From Haloarcula sp. CBA1127 (GTDB lineage: Archaea; Halobacteriota; Halobacteria; Halobacteriales; Haloarculaceae), in assembly GCF_001485575.1 (NCBI RefSeq), contig NZ_BCNB01000006.1:1178001-1242000 (forward strand): 64,000 bases of DNA, given 5' to 3'. The notes beneath the pieces are model-generated. The model did no database searches, was not told where the DNA came from, and saw only the letters and a program-made list of their open reading frames with translations. Position numbers and translations under genes: made by a program. Positions 51,557 through 60,896 of the stretch are shown in pieces; positions within the stretch are counted from its first letter, which is position 1, and each line of letters opens with the position of its first letter.

Positions 51557-53551
51557 ATGCACCATCCTGGACCGCCGCGGTTCGTGGCGACGGGTGACGA
51601 GGTCGAACTCGCGCCCCGCGACCCGGACCCGTCGGCGACCTACACGTGGCGACTGACGCAGGCACCGAAGGAATCAACGGTATCGCTCGGCGACGACCCG
51701 GTCGAGCACCTCGTCCCCGACGCGCCGGGCAGATACGTCATCCGACTCACTGCACCCGACGGCGAACACGACCTCACTGTGCGTGCGTTTCCGGGGAGTC
51801 TCCAGCCGAGTGATACACACACGTCCGGCCGCTCAGGCGGGCGAAGCGGTGGCGTTTCCGGCGGGCAAAGCGGCCCCGGTCGCAGCGGCAGTGGCGAGTA
51901 CACACAGACAGGGGACGGCAGCGACGGAGGGGGTGGCGGCGGGCAGCCGCGACTGACATTGCGGCCGGAGATTGAGGGCGACGAAGCCGTGGTTCGGGCG
52001 GACTGCAGTCCCCACCCGGAGGGGACCGAGACGGCCGGCGACCTCGCCGTCGAGTTCCTGTTGGACGACCGCGACGACATCGACGCCGACGCAGTGACTC
52101 GGGACGGGACTGCTCTCCGGATTCCGCTGGACGCGCTCCCCGACCGCGCCCGCATCCACGCCGTTGCCATCGGAGACCACGGCTACAGCGTGCCCGACGC
52201 CGTCGAGTTTAGCCGCGACGGGGGCGGCATCGAGACAGTGACGAGCGGCGACGGGGTCGCTGCCAGCCGACCGTACGACGCGCCGGCCTGGGCCGAAGAC
52301 GCTGTCATCTACGAGATCTACGTCCGCACGTTCGCCGGTGAGAGCGATGACTCGCCGTTCGACGCGATCATCGACCGGCTGGACTACCTCGACTCGCTCG
52401 GCGTCGACGCCATCTGGCTCACGCCGGTGTTACAGAACGACCACGCGCCCCACGGCTACAACATCACTGATTTCTTCGAAATCGCGTCGGACCTTGGCAC
52501 CTCCGCGGATTACGAGCGGTTCATTCAGGCGGCCCACGACCGCGGGTTCAAGGTCCTGTTCGACCTCGTGTGTAACCACTCGGCGCGGACCCACCCCTAC
52601 TTCGAGTCCGCCGTGGAGGGACCGGACGCCGACTACCGGGAGTGGTACGAGTGGCGAAGTGACACCGAACCGGAGACGTACTTCGAGTGGGAACACATCG
52701 CGAACTTCAATTTCGACCACCTGCCGGTCCGCCGACACCTGCTCGATGCAGTCGCCCAGTGGGCCGAACTGGTCGACGGGTTCCGCTGTGATATGGCCTG
52801 GGCCGTCCCGAACAGCTTCTGGCGTGAGATCCACGATTACTGCAAGGACCACGACAGTGAGTTCCTGCTTCTGGACGAGACCATTCCGTATATCCCCGAC
52901 TTTCAGGCCGGGCTGTTCGATATGCACTTTGACTCGACGACCTACGCCGCGCTCCGGCAGGTCGGGGACGGCGGCGACGCCGAGGCGGTCCTCAGTGCCA
53001 TCGAGGGGCGAGCGGAAATCGGCTTCCCCGAGCACGCGTCGTTCATGCTGTACGCGGAGAACCACGACGAAACGCGCTACATCGTCGATTACGGGCGGGA
53101 CGCCGCCGAGGCCGCCGCGGGGGCGCTGTTCACGCTCCCGGGCGCACCGTTGCTGTACGCCGGCCAGGAGTTCGGCCAGCGGGGCCGGCGCGACGACCTC
53201 GCGTGGGACCACGCCGACGAGACGCTCCAGTCGTTCGTCAGCGACCTTTCGGCGACCAGACACGACCAGCCGGCGCTGTCGGCGGATGCGGACCTCGTCA
53301 GAATCCCGTACGAGGTCCGGAACGGCCCGTCTGACCGTGTCATCGCGTACGCTCGGGCGACTGACGAGGACGCGGCCGTCGTGGTACTCAACTTCGGCAG
53401 CGAGCCGACGACGGTCGGGCTCCCAGCCGGGACCGACGATACCGACCTCGTCTCCGGGGAGCACCGTGGGGTTGCTGGTGATGGAGGCGCGACTGTGACC
53501 GTCGATAGCGTGAGCGTGTTTCCGGCTGACGAGAGTGACCTGAGCCAGTAA
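51557..53551 (+). CDS. GH13 alpha-amylase-family enzyme with N-terminal PKD-like domain
   Basis: 664 residues. Residues 1-80 resemble a PKD-type beta sandwich (TYTWRLTQAPKESTVSL, APGRYVIRLTAPDGE). About 83-130 is a Ser/Gly/Arg linker. About 130-230 is a beta domain, and about 235-560 the GH13 barrel. Conserved regions: VLFDLVCNHSA, GFRCDMAWAVP (nucleophile Asp near 410), FLLLDETIPYIP (acid Glu near 440), ENHDETRYIV (Asp near 503). The C-terminal beta domain carries VVVLNFGSEPTTVGLP. No signal peptide, so it should act on intracellular glucans. It heads the alpha-glucan cluster. Confidence 0.88.
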   Translation: MHHPGPPRFVATGDEVELAPRDPDPSATYTWRLTQAPKESTVSLGDDPVEHLVPDAPGRYVIRLTAPDGEHDLTVRAFPGSLQPSDTHTSGRSGGRSGGVSGGQSGPGRSGSGEYTQTGDGSDGGGGGGQPRLTLRPEIEGDEAVVRADCSPHPEGTETAGDLAVEFLLDDRDDIDADAVTRDGTALRIPLDALPDRARIHAVAIGDHGYSVPDAVEFSRDGGGIETVTSGDGVAASRPYDAPAWAEDAVIYEIYVRTFAGESDDSPFDAIIDRLDYLDSLGVDAIWLTPVLQNDHAPHGYNITDFFEIASDLGTSADYERFIQAAHDRGFKVLFDLVCNHSARTHPYFESAVEGPDADYREWYEWRSDTEPETYFEWEHIANFNFDHLPVRRHLLDAVAQWAELVDGFRCDMAWAVPNSFWREIHDYCKDHDSEFLLLDETIPYIPDFQAGLFDMHFDSTTYAALRQVGDGGDAEAVLSAIEGRAEIGFPEHASFMLYAENHDETRYIVDYGRDAAEAAAGALFTLPGAPLLYAGQEFGQRGRRDDLAWDHADETLQSFVSDLSATRHDQPALSADADLVRIPYEVRNGPSDRVIAYARATDEDAAVVVLNFGSEPTTVGLPAGTDDTDLVSGEHRGVAGDGGATVTVDSVSVFPADESDLSQ

Positions 53552-53649
53552 TCCGCGCTGGTGGGTCCGTTCAGCAGCAACAGCCTCGCCTTTCGGGGAT
53601 ACGCAGTCATACCCGTCGAAGTATCACTAATTTGTCCGAACCACAGGAG

Positions 53650-53656
53650 TTTATAG
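53650..53656 (+). promoter_or_regulatory. TATA box of the GH15 gene
   Basis: GTTTATAGAG, core TTTATAG, 26 bp before ATG 53679. It favours that ATG over TTG 53670 and ATG 53673. Confidence 0.5.
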
Positions 53657-53678
53657 AGATTGGTCTGCTTTGATGTGT

Positions 53679-56600
53679 ATGCGGCTTTCGACAGCGCTCA
53701 ACGAATACAAACGAACTCGTCATGAGCGCTTTCCAGAGGAGCGCAGGACTGTTTCAGGCTCTTTCTCCGGGCACAGTGACCGACTCGTACACGTCGGCGA
53801 AGACGGCACGCTGAAGGACTATTCCGATTCGCTCTCCGGGCTCTCCGGTATCGACCGGTCTCGGCTCGGGGTTATGCTTGGGGACGAAACACGGTGGTTC
53901 AGTGACCTGGAGACAATCAGACAGCACTACTACCGCGAGACGCGGCTCGTCGAGACCGAATACGACGCGGGGTCGTTCACGGTCCACCAGTACGACCTGA
54001 CGCTGGGACGGGCACACGTCACGCACGTCGCGATGCGCGGGGCGGTTCCACAGAACGCCAAACTCGTTGCGTTCGTCACGCTGGCCCCCGATAGCAGCGA
54101 CAGCGGCGTCGGCTCGCTGATTCACGAGGACGCCGGACCCGACAACTCGCGGGTGCTTGAAGTGTACCACCGGCGAGAGCACGACTACCTCGCCTCGTCG
54201 ACCGGGCTGGACGCCGTCGCCGGGCAGCGACCGGAGCGCCTCGCCGAGATACTTGCGGACAGCCCGATTGAGTTCCCGCGGTCGGAGCCGGTCGAGCGAC
54301 GCGACCAGACCCGCCTCACCGGCGACTTCCTCGTGACCGCGCCACTCGACCGGTCCGGACGCAGCAAGGACACGACGCTCGTCAGTCAGCTCTCGAACCA
54401 CGACGAGGTTGACCGGGAGACGGCACTGCTCGACCTCGCCGACTGTGTGACGGAGCATACGACGTCTGACGACCTCCGGCAGGCTGGACGGGAACGAACG
54501 CGCATCGACGTGACTGAAGCCATGCCACGCTCGGACTCGATACGGATGGACCTGCGGGTGCTCGACCTGCTGTCCTCGCCGACCGGCGGCCGCATCGCTG
54601 CCCCAGAGTTCGACCCGTTCTACTCGAACTCCGGCGGCTACGGCTACGTCTGGTTCCGCGATGACGCCTCGGTCTCTCGGCATCTGCTCGAAGCCGGCGA
54701 CCGACTCGATATCGATACCGTCGAGATGTTGACAGAGAGCGCGGCGTTCCTCTGTGACAGCCAGCTTTCCGACGGGCGGTGGCCCCACCGCGTCTGGGCT
54801 GACACCGGGGCTATCGCGCCGGGCTGGGCCAACGCCAGAGTCGAGCACAACGCCGAGTCGCCGGAGTATCAGGCTGACCAGACCGCGACCGTCACCGCCT
54901 TCCTCGCGACACTGTTGCGAACACACCGCAGCAAGATGGACGCCGAACTGACGGCGATGGTTCGGGAGACAATCCAGACAGCCGTCGACACGCTCACCGA
55001 AGACATCGCGGCCAACGACCTGCCCGAGCCGTGTCAGAACGTCTGGGAGGACTCAATCGGACAGTTCACGCACACTACTGCGACGTTCATCGAGGCCTTC
55101 GCTGCGGTGGGCCGTGCCCCGATGCCCGAATCGGTCTGTGAGCAGAGTCTGGCGGCAGCCGACCGATTGCTAGACGGACTGGATACGCTCTGGGACAGTG
55201 ATCTGGGGGTGTACGTGATGGGGCTGACAAACGGAACGCCGGACCACCGCATCGACGCTGCGGGACTCCACCTCGCGGATGCGCTACAGGAGTACGACAG
55301 CGTCGAGCGGACGGCGCTCTCTGACCAGCATCTCACGCGTCTGGCCGACCACGTGAGCACGACGCTTGACACGCTCTTCCGGAACCCCACTGACAGCCGG
55401 GTCGCGGGACTGGCCCGCTACGAGGGCGACCGCTGGCGGACCGGCCATCAGGACAGCGAGAAGGTCTGGACCGTCACGACGGCGATGGGGGCACTCGCCG
55501 CCGCCCGCGTGGGCGATATGCTGAACGACCGCGACAAGCGCGGCGACGCCTACCTCGACCGTGCGAGCGACCTGTACGAGCTGCTCGAGGAGGACGGACC
55601 GCTCACGACCGACGCCGGCTACCTCGCCGAGCAGGCCTTCGACGACGGCGCTCTCGACAGCGCGACGCCGCTTGGCTGGTCCCACGCGTTGCGGCTCCAC
55701 GCGACGGCCCGGCTGGGTGAGCTAAACGCGCTCCCGACGACATCGGCCGGGACCGAGGGGCCGAGCGAGCGTCCGACGTGGACGACCGGAGAGAAGTACG
55801 GCATTGGCACCGTCGCCGACCACGACGAGCAGGACCCCTCGCGCGTCTGGTTCACGCTCACCGAGGGCGCGCTGACGGAGGCCCGCTATCCGCAGGTCGA
55901 CATGATGAATCTGCGGACGCTGGATTTCCTGGTCCGGTGTACGGACGAGACGGATTATGCCGTCCGGACCCACCGCGAGAACCGCCGGACCGACGACAGT
56001 GTCAGGCGACGTGTCGAACCGGTCGACGACGAGGCGCTGCTCTACCGCCACGTTTTCACCGAGACCGGCGACGGCCAGGGCCACGAGTGGACGCTCACCG
56101 TCGACTACGCGACTGACCCCGAACACGACGCCATCGTCGCCGACGTGTCGTTCAGCTCAGCCGACGACAAATCCTACGACGTGTTCTCGGTCGCGGACAT
56201 CGCGCTCACCAGCACGATCACCGAGGACCGCGCCATCAGATACGGTCAGCCCGGGAGCTACCACCTTGTCGGTCGGAACCCCCTCGCGTACACTGACCAG
56301 ACCGATAACGACCTGCTCGTCGACGAGAACGGCGACGCCTACTCTATCGCCGTGGCGATGGCCGCGGCTGGGCGCTTCGACTGGGCCACCGTCGGCGCGG
56401 CCGGCAGCGACCGCCTCGATGGGCTGTACTCCGACGGCGACCTCCCGGACCCGGTTGAATCCATCGACGGGACGAACCTCGTCCTCATCGGTCGGCTGGA
56501 TTCGGGAACCAGAGTCAGGGACACGGTCGCGCTCGGCTTCGCGCGACAGGCCGACACCGCCGCCGCACTGGGCGAAGCCGACGGCGCGCTCGACCGCGGT

Positions 56601-58214
56601 TACGAGACGGTCAGCGCCGAGTACGCCGACAGCTGGGCCGACTTCCTGTCGGACAAGCAACTTCCGGACTCGGTTGCTGACGACGAGGAGCTGGCGAACC
56701 AGTACCGAACAGCGCTGATGACGCTCCTCGCCGTCGAGGACAAGACCTACCACGGGGCGTCTATCGCCTCGCCGTCCGTGCCGTGGGGCGAAGCCGTCCA
56801 CGCCGAAGAGCCCAAAGGCTACGGCTACAACTTCGTCTGGTCACGGGACCTGTATCAGGTGTTCAGCGTGTTCGACGCCATCGGGTCGCTGGACATCGCA
56901 ACGGACCAACTGGAGTATATCTACGAGTACCAGCAGGATGACGCCGGCTTCATCCCGCAGAACACCTACGTCAACGGGACGACCCGCTGGGGCGGCGAGC
57001 AGATGGACAACATCTCGTTCCCGCAGGTGATGGCCTATCGCCTCGCCGAAGGCGGCGTCGACTTCGAGGATGTCGAGTACAGCTACGAGAACGTCCGGCG
57101 GTCGGCCGAGTACGTCGTCCGCCACGGCCCCGAGACCGCACAGGAGCGCTGGGAGGAGGAGGCCGGCTTCTCGCCGTCCTCGATTGCGGCCGAAATCGCT
57201 GGGCTCGCGTGTGCGGCGAAGCTCGCCCTCGACACCGGTCACGAGGCCGACGCACTCGTCTGGCTGTCGCTGGCTGACCAGTGGGCGAACAACGTCGAGG
57301 CCTGGACCGCGACCGAGACCGGGACCGAACGCCACACCAACACGCCCTACTACACGCGGATCACGCTCGATGGCAACCCCGAGATGGGGCACCTCCGGAC
57401 ACTCGCCAACGACGGCCCGACGCTGGACGAACGCAACATCATCGACGGCGGCTTCCTCGAACTCGTCCGGCTGGGCATCAAGCCCGACGACGACGAAACT
57501 ATCCGGAACTCGCTCGTCGAAGTCGACGACACGATCAGCGTCGACACGGAGTACGCACCCGGGTTCTACCGGTACAACGGCGACGGCTACGGCGAACGCG
57601 GCCGGGACGACCAGGGCGCGCCGTGGACGGTCGAACACAAGGGGAAGGGCCGCCTCTGGCCATTGCTCACCGGCGAGCGCGCCGAGTACGAACTCCACCG
57701 TGACGACCCGGACATCCCACCGGAGAACGCCCTCCAGATGATGCAGGACGTGGCGAACTCGGGGCGGATGATCGCCGAGCAGATCTGGGACCGGGGTCAC
57801 GCGACTGAGTACGACTGGGAATTCGCCGAAGGGACCGGCTCGGCGACGCCGCTGGCGTGGTCGATGGCCCAGTACGTGCGGCTGGCTCACGGCATCAGCG
57901 CCGGCGAGCCCGTCGAAACGCCCGCGTTTGTCGACGACCGCTACCGGGAGCGGCGGGCGCACAGGCCCGACCGCAGCCCCGCGCTCCGCGTCGATACGCA
58001 GTTCCGCGGGAACGAACTGGTCGTCTCCGGCGAGACGACCGGAGTCTGTGTCGTTGTCAAGACGCCTGCCGACATCACGTACATCCCCGTCGAGAACCGC
58101 GAATTCGAAGTCGCCGTCGACGTTGACCCTGGTGAGAATCAGGTAATCGTTGCCGCCGCGGACGACGAGGATCTGGTCACCGCTGGGACAACTGTCTGGC
58201 AGCTCAACCTCTAG
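53679..58214 (+). CDS. Tandem GH15 glucoamylase/glucodextranase-like protein (1511 aa)
   Basis: Two complete GH15 modules in one chain. Module 1: beta domain 1-300, then GGYGYVWFRDDASVSRHLL near 318, VWEDSIGQF near 454 (acid Glu in WE[DE]) and LAEQAF with TPLGWSHA near 648. Module 2: beta domain about 700-1010, then KGYGYNFVWSRDLYQVFS near 1045, RWEEEAGFSPSS near 1157, IAEQIWD with TPLAWSMAQYV near 1364, and a beta-rich C-terminal extension to 1511. Both modules keep the acid/base pair. No signal peptide. It would release glucose from alpha-glucans in the cytoplasm. Usual GH15 length is half of this. Confidence 0.87.
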   Translation: MRLSTALNEYKRTRHERFPEERRTVSGSFSGHSDRLVHVGEDGTLKDYSDSLSGLSGIDRSRLGVMLGDETRWFSDLETIRQHYYRETRLVETEYDAGSFTVHQYDLTLGRAHVTHVAMRGAVPQNAKLVAFVTLAPDSSDSGVGSLIHEDAGPDNSRVLEVYHRREHDYLASSTGLDAVAGQRPERLAEILADSPIEFPRSEPVERRDQTRLTGDFLVTAPLDRSGRSKDTTLVSQLSNHDEVDRETALLDLADCVTEHTTSDDLRQAGRERTRIDVTEAMPRSDSIRMDLRVLDLLSSPTGGRIAAPEFDPFYSNSGGYGYVWFRDDASVSRHLLEAGDRLDIDTVEMLTESAAFLCDSQLSDGRWPHRVWADTGAIAPGWANARVEHNAESPEYQADQTATVTAFLATLLRTHRSKMDAELTAMVRETIQTAVDTLTEDIAANDLPEPCQNVWEDSIGQFTHTTATFIEAFAAVGRAPMPESVCEQSLAAADRLLDGLDTLWDSDLGVYVMGLTNGTPDHRIDAAGLHLADALQEYDSVERTALSDQHLTRLADHVSTTLDTLFRNPTDSRVAGLARYEGDRWRTGHQDSEKVWTVTTAMGALAAARVGDMLNDRDKRGDAYLDRASDLYELLEEDGPLTTDAGYLAEQAFDDGALDSATPLGWSHALRLHATARLGELNALPTTSAGTEGPSERPTWTTGEKYGIGTVADHDEQDPSRVWFTLTEGALTEARYPQVDMMNLRTLDFLVRCTDETDYAVRTHRENRRTDDSVRRRVEPVDDEALLYRHVFTETGDGQGHEWTLTVDYATDPEHDAIVADVSFSSADDKSYDVFSVADIALTSTITEDRAIRYGQPGSYHLVGRNPLAYTDQTDNDLLVDENGDAYSIAVAMAAAGRFDWATVGAAGSDRLDGLYSDGDLPDPVESIDGTNLVLIGRLDSGTRVRDTVALGFARQADTAAALGEADGALDRGYETVSAEYADSWADFLSDKQLPDSVADDEELANQYRTALMTLLAVEDKTYHGASIASPSVPWGEAVHAEEPKGYGYNFVWSRDLYQVFSVFDAIGSLDIATDQLEYIYEYQQDDAGFIPQNTYVNGTTRWGGEQMDNISFPQVMAYRLAEGGVDFEDVEYSYENVRRSAEYVVRHGPETAQERWEEEAGFSPSSIAAEIAGLACAAKLALDTGHEADALVWLSLADQWANNVEAWTATETGTERHTNTPYYTRITLDGNPEMGHLRTLANDGPTLDERNIIDGGFLELVRLGIKPDDDETIRNSLVEVDDTISVDTEYAPGFYRYNGDGYGERGRDDQGAPWTVEHKGKGRLWPLLTGERAEYELHRDDPDIPPENALQMMQDVANSGRMIAEQIWDRGHATEYDWEFAEGTGSATPLAWSMAQYVRLAHGISAGEPVETPAFVDDRYRERRAHRPDRSPALRVDTQFRGNELVVSGETTGVCVVVKTPADITYIPVENREFEVAVDVDPGENQVIVAAADDEDLVTAGTTVWQLNL

Positions 58215-58237
58215 AGCTGCCGACAATTAGTTACCAC

Positions 58238-58245
58238 TTTATAAT
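58238..58245 (+). promoter_or_regulatory. TATA box of the sugar nucleotidyltransferase gene
   Basis: ACTTTATAATTC; the core TTTATAAT is 24-27 bp before ATG 58265, indicating a leaderless transcript separate from the GH15 gene. Confidence 0.6.
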
Positions 58246-58264
58246 TCGGCTTTGACTGTGGGAT

Positions 58265-59209
58265 ATGGACGCGATAGTTTTAGCTGGCGGCTACGCGACA
58301 CGGTTGTGGCCGATCACGCGACGTCGGCCGAAGATGCTACTCCCGGTCGGTGAAACGACCGTTATCGACGGCGTTCTCCAGTCACTGGAAGACGACGAGC
58401 GGATCGGGACGACGTACCTCAGCACGAACGAGGCCTTCGCCGACGAGTTCGAGGCCCACATCGACGAGATGGGCTACGAAAAGGTCCAACTCTCTGTCGA
58501 GAGCACGGCGGACGAAGACGAGAAGTTCGGCGTCGTCGGCGCGCTCGCGCAACTGATCAACCGCGAAGGTATCGACGACGACCTGTTCATCATCGGCGGC
58601 GACAACCTGATCGGCTTCGATCCCTCGGAGTTCCTCGACTTCTTCGAGGCGCGCGACGGGCCGGCACTGGCCGCCTACGACGTGGGCTCGCGGGAGAAAG
58701 CCAAGTCCTACGGGCTCGTTGAACTCGACGGCGAGCGCGTCGTCGACTTCCAGGAGAAGCCCGACAACCCCAAGAGCACGCTCGTCTCGATTGCCTGCTA
58801 TGCCTTCCCGGCCGACTCGCTCCGTTTCGAGGAGTACCTCTCGGGCGACAACAACCCCGACGAACCAGGCTGGTACATCGACTGGCTGCAACAGCAGGAA
58901 CCGGTGTCTGCATTCACGTTCGACGATGTCTGGTTCGACATCGGGACGCCGGAGTCGTACTTCGAGACCGTCGAGTGGAAACTCGACGGCGGGTCGCTCA
59001 TCCACCCCGACGCGACCGTCGAGAACTCTGATATCGGTAAGACTGTCCACGTGATGGCCGGGGCGGAAGTGACCGACAGCAGCCTCGACCGGGCTATCAT
59101 CTTCCCGGACGCCGAGGTCCACGACTGCGATCTCGACGAGACGATTCTCGGCGAGGACGTCCACGTTGAGGGGTACGACATGTCGGGGTCGCTCATCATC
59201 AACCGCTGA
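58265..59209 (+). CDS. NDP-sugar pyrophosphorylase (glucose-1-phosphate nucleotidyltransferase-like)
   Basis: 314 residues. The N-terminal signature LAGGYATRLWPITRRRPKMLLPVG is that of GlmU/RmlA/GalU-type enzymes. FIIGGDNLIGF carries the metal-binding Asp, and VVDFQEKPDNP the sugar-phosphate loop Glu-Lys. From about residue 240 the sequence ends in a short left-handed beta-helix (IHPDATVENSDIGKTVHVMAG). It activates glucose 1-phosphate (or a related sugar) with UTP, dTTP or ATP. In this cluster it may supply the donor for the GT4 enzyme at 59684. Confidence 0.85.
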   Translation: MDAIVLAGGYATRLWPITRRRPKMLLPVGETTVIDGVLQSLEDDERIGTTYLSTNEAFADEFEAHIDEMGYEKVQLSVESTADEDEKFGVVGALAQLINREGIDDDLFIIGGDNLIGFDPSEFLDFFEARDGPALAAYDVGSREKAKSYGLVELDGERVVDFQEKPDNPKSTLVSIACYAFPADSLRFEEYLSGDNNPDEPGWYIDWLQQQEPVSAFTFDDVWFDIGTPESYFETVEWKLDGGSLIHPDATVENSDIGKTVHVMAGAEVTDSSLDRAIIFPDAEVHDCDLDETILGEDVHVEGYDMSGSLIINR

Positions 59210-59338
59210 TGGCTCGCGGCGATGGGGCCACCGTTCGAGTGCAGGACGCGACACGATTCGCCGCCAGCCACCACACCGCTGGCGAAGGACTAAGTGACAC
59301 AGCGTCGTTGACTCGCCGTACGAGAGCTACCTGACAAC

Positions 59339-59668
59339 ATGGCACAAACAGAAACAGAGCCAGTCACGTTCGAGATGACAATCGACGACGGCCGGACCAG
59401 AATCGATGTTTCGGGCGACCGCGACACGGCCGTCGTGGTCCGCTCGAAATCGGGCGAGAAGATATATCTGCCGCCGGAGGATTTCGACCGCCCGCCGGAG
59501 GACAGGCAGACACCCTACGACAGTCCCTACCAGTCGGCTGACGGGACCGCCGACAGCCCGTATCGGACCCAAACCGATACGACATCTGTAACGGGGCTGG
59601 AACCGACCGCCGACGGGTATCTGATCGTCCACCCGGAACCGGTCACGGACGTTCGCTTTCTCCGGTGA
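59339..59668 (+). CDS. Hypothetical haloarchaeal protein (109 aa)
   Basis: 109 residues, soluble and acidic. The first half (VTFEMTIDDGRTRIDVSGDRDTAVVVRS) is a run of beta strands and EKIYLPPEDFDRPPED a turn-rich segment. A middle stretch repeats PYDSPYQS and DSPYRT, followed by LEPTADGYLIVHPEP. No known motif. It is positioned between the nucleotidyltransferase and the converging glycosyltransferase, with a 15-bp gap to the latter, within the glucan cluster. Function not assigned. Confidence 0.65.
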   Translation: MAQTETEPVTFEMTIDDGRTRIDVSGDRDTAVVVRSKSGEKIYLPPEDFDRPPEDRQTPYDSPYQSADGTADSPYRTQTDTTSVTGLEPTADGYLIVHPEPVTDVRFLR

Positions 59669-59683
59669 ACGCACGGCCGCAGG

Positions 59684-60739
59684 TCAGGCTTCGTCCAGAA
59701 CCTCGTGGTAGAACTCGACGTGTTCGTCGGCCACTTCCTCCCAGGTCCGAACGTCGTACTCAATCGGCGTCGACAGCGATAGCGCGTGTTCAATTCCCTC
59801 AGCGATGGAGTCCGAATCGGGCTCGACCTCGATGACACAGTCCTCGTTGAGGAGTTCGGCGGCCCCGCTCTCGCAGGCGACGACGCGCGTCCCGACCGAC
59901 AGCGCTTCGACGATGGTGATGCCGAACGGTTCCGCAAGCGACGGTGAGACGAACAGGTCGGCGCTGTTGTAGTAGTCTCCGAGTTCCGACTGGGGGAGAT
60001 ACCCCGGGAAGTAAACCCGGTCCTCGACGCCCAGCAGCTCCGCGAACCGTTCGAGCTGTTCGGTGAGATGGCCCGAGCCGCCAAGCACCAGGCTGACATC
60101 GTCCCGACCGAGCTTCGAGAGCGCGTACAGCAGGTACGACAGCCCCTTCTGGTCGGTGTGTCGGCCGACGAAAAACAGCATCTTCCCGTCGATACCGAGC
60201 TCCGCTTTGATATCCCGACCCGTCGGCTCCACCGACGAGAACCCGTTGTAGATGACCGTCGAGTCGGCGTCGTACTGCTCGCGAATCCGCCGCTGTGTGA
60301 ACTTGCTCACCGCGACGACGTGGTCCGAGCGGTTGGCGACCCGCTGCTCTGTTTCGACTTCTCGCTGTGGTGGCGTTACGTTGCGGTCCGCCGATAGCGA
60401 GTGGAAGGTCGAAATCCACTCCACGTCGTGAGACGATTTGGCCCGTGAACCGGGGTTGTAGCCGAACCAGTCGTTCGTGTGGATGATGTCGGCGTCGGCC
60501 GCCTTGTCGGCGAACTCCCCGGCCAGCCGGCCGATGCGGGTAATGATGTCACCGCTCCCCGTCGAGACGCCATGAATGCCGTCGCGGTCCGGCGGCGCGT
60601 ACTCGGCAGGTAACACCAGCTCAAACTCGACATCGTCTCTCGGTTCGAGCTGTTCGAACAGCTCCCCGATAGCGGTATCAAGCCCGCCGGTGATGTTGGG
60701 TGGGAACCCCCAGCCAAGCATCAGAACGTTCGGTGGCAT
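59684..60739 (-). CDS. GT4-family glycosyltransferase, glycogen-synthase-like
   Basis: 351 residues, GT-B fold. MLGWGFPPNITGGLDTAIGEL is the Gly-rich acceptor/donor loop. Residues about 170-310 form the nucleotide-sugar domain: FFVGRHTDQKGLSYLLYAL and SPSLAEPFGITIVEALSVGTRVV with the EPFGITIVE (E-x7-E) motif. Compared with bacterial glycogen synthase the N-terminal domain is short. It probably transfers glucose from the NDP-sugar made by its neighbour to an alpha-glucan or lipid. It shares a divergent promoter region with malQ (AT element 60778-60790). Confidence 0.83.
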   Translation of the reverse strand: MPPNVLMLGWGFPPNITGGLDTAIGELFEQLEPRDDVEFELVLPAEYAPPDRDGIHGVSTGSGDIITRIGRLAGEFADKAADADIIHTNDWFGYNPGSRAKSSHDVEWISTFHSLSADRNVTPPQREVETEQRVANRSDHVVAVSKFTQRRIREQYDADSTVIYNGFSSVEPTGRDIKAELGIDGKMLFFVGRHTDQKGLSYLLYALSKLGRDDVSLVLGGSGHLTEQLERFAELLGVEDRVYFPGYLPQSELGDYYNSADLFVSPSLAEPFGITIVEALSVGTRVVACESGAAELLNEDCVIEVEPDSDSIAEGIEHALSLSTPIEYDVRTWEEVADEHVEFYHEVLDEA

Positions 60740-60777
60740 CTCTGTAACTTACTCTCTCGTCATAGCATCAAATGGAT

Positions 60778-60790
60778 ACAATATATATGT
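60778..60790. promoter_or_regulatory. Shared AT-rich promoter element between GT4 gene and malQ
   Basis: ACAATATATATGT, nearly symmetric and lying in the 157-bp divergent gap, 39 bp from the GT4 ATG and about 107 bp from the malQ ATG. It could serve TBP binding in both directions. Confidence 0.4.
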
Positions 60791-60896
60791 TTGCGTACCC
60801 CCGCCGCAACGTCCTGACACGGACACGACGGTATCCCACCCGACCTCTCTCCTCCTCGAAAAACCCCGCCCATTGAAATGCCTGTCAGGGCAACAG

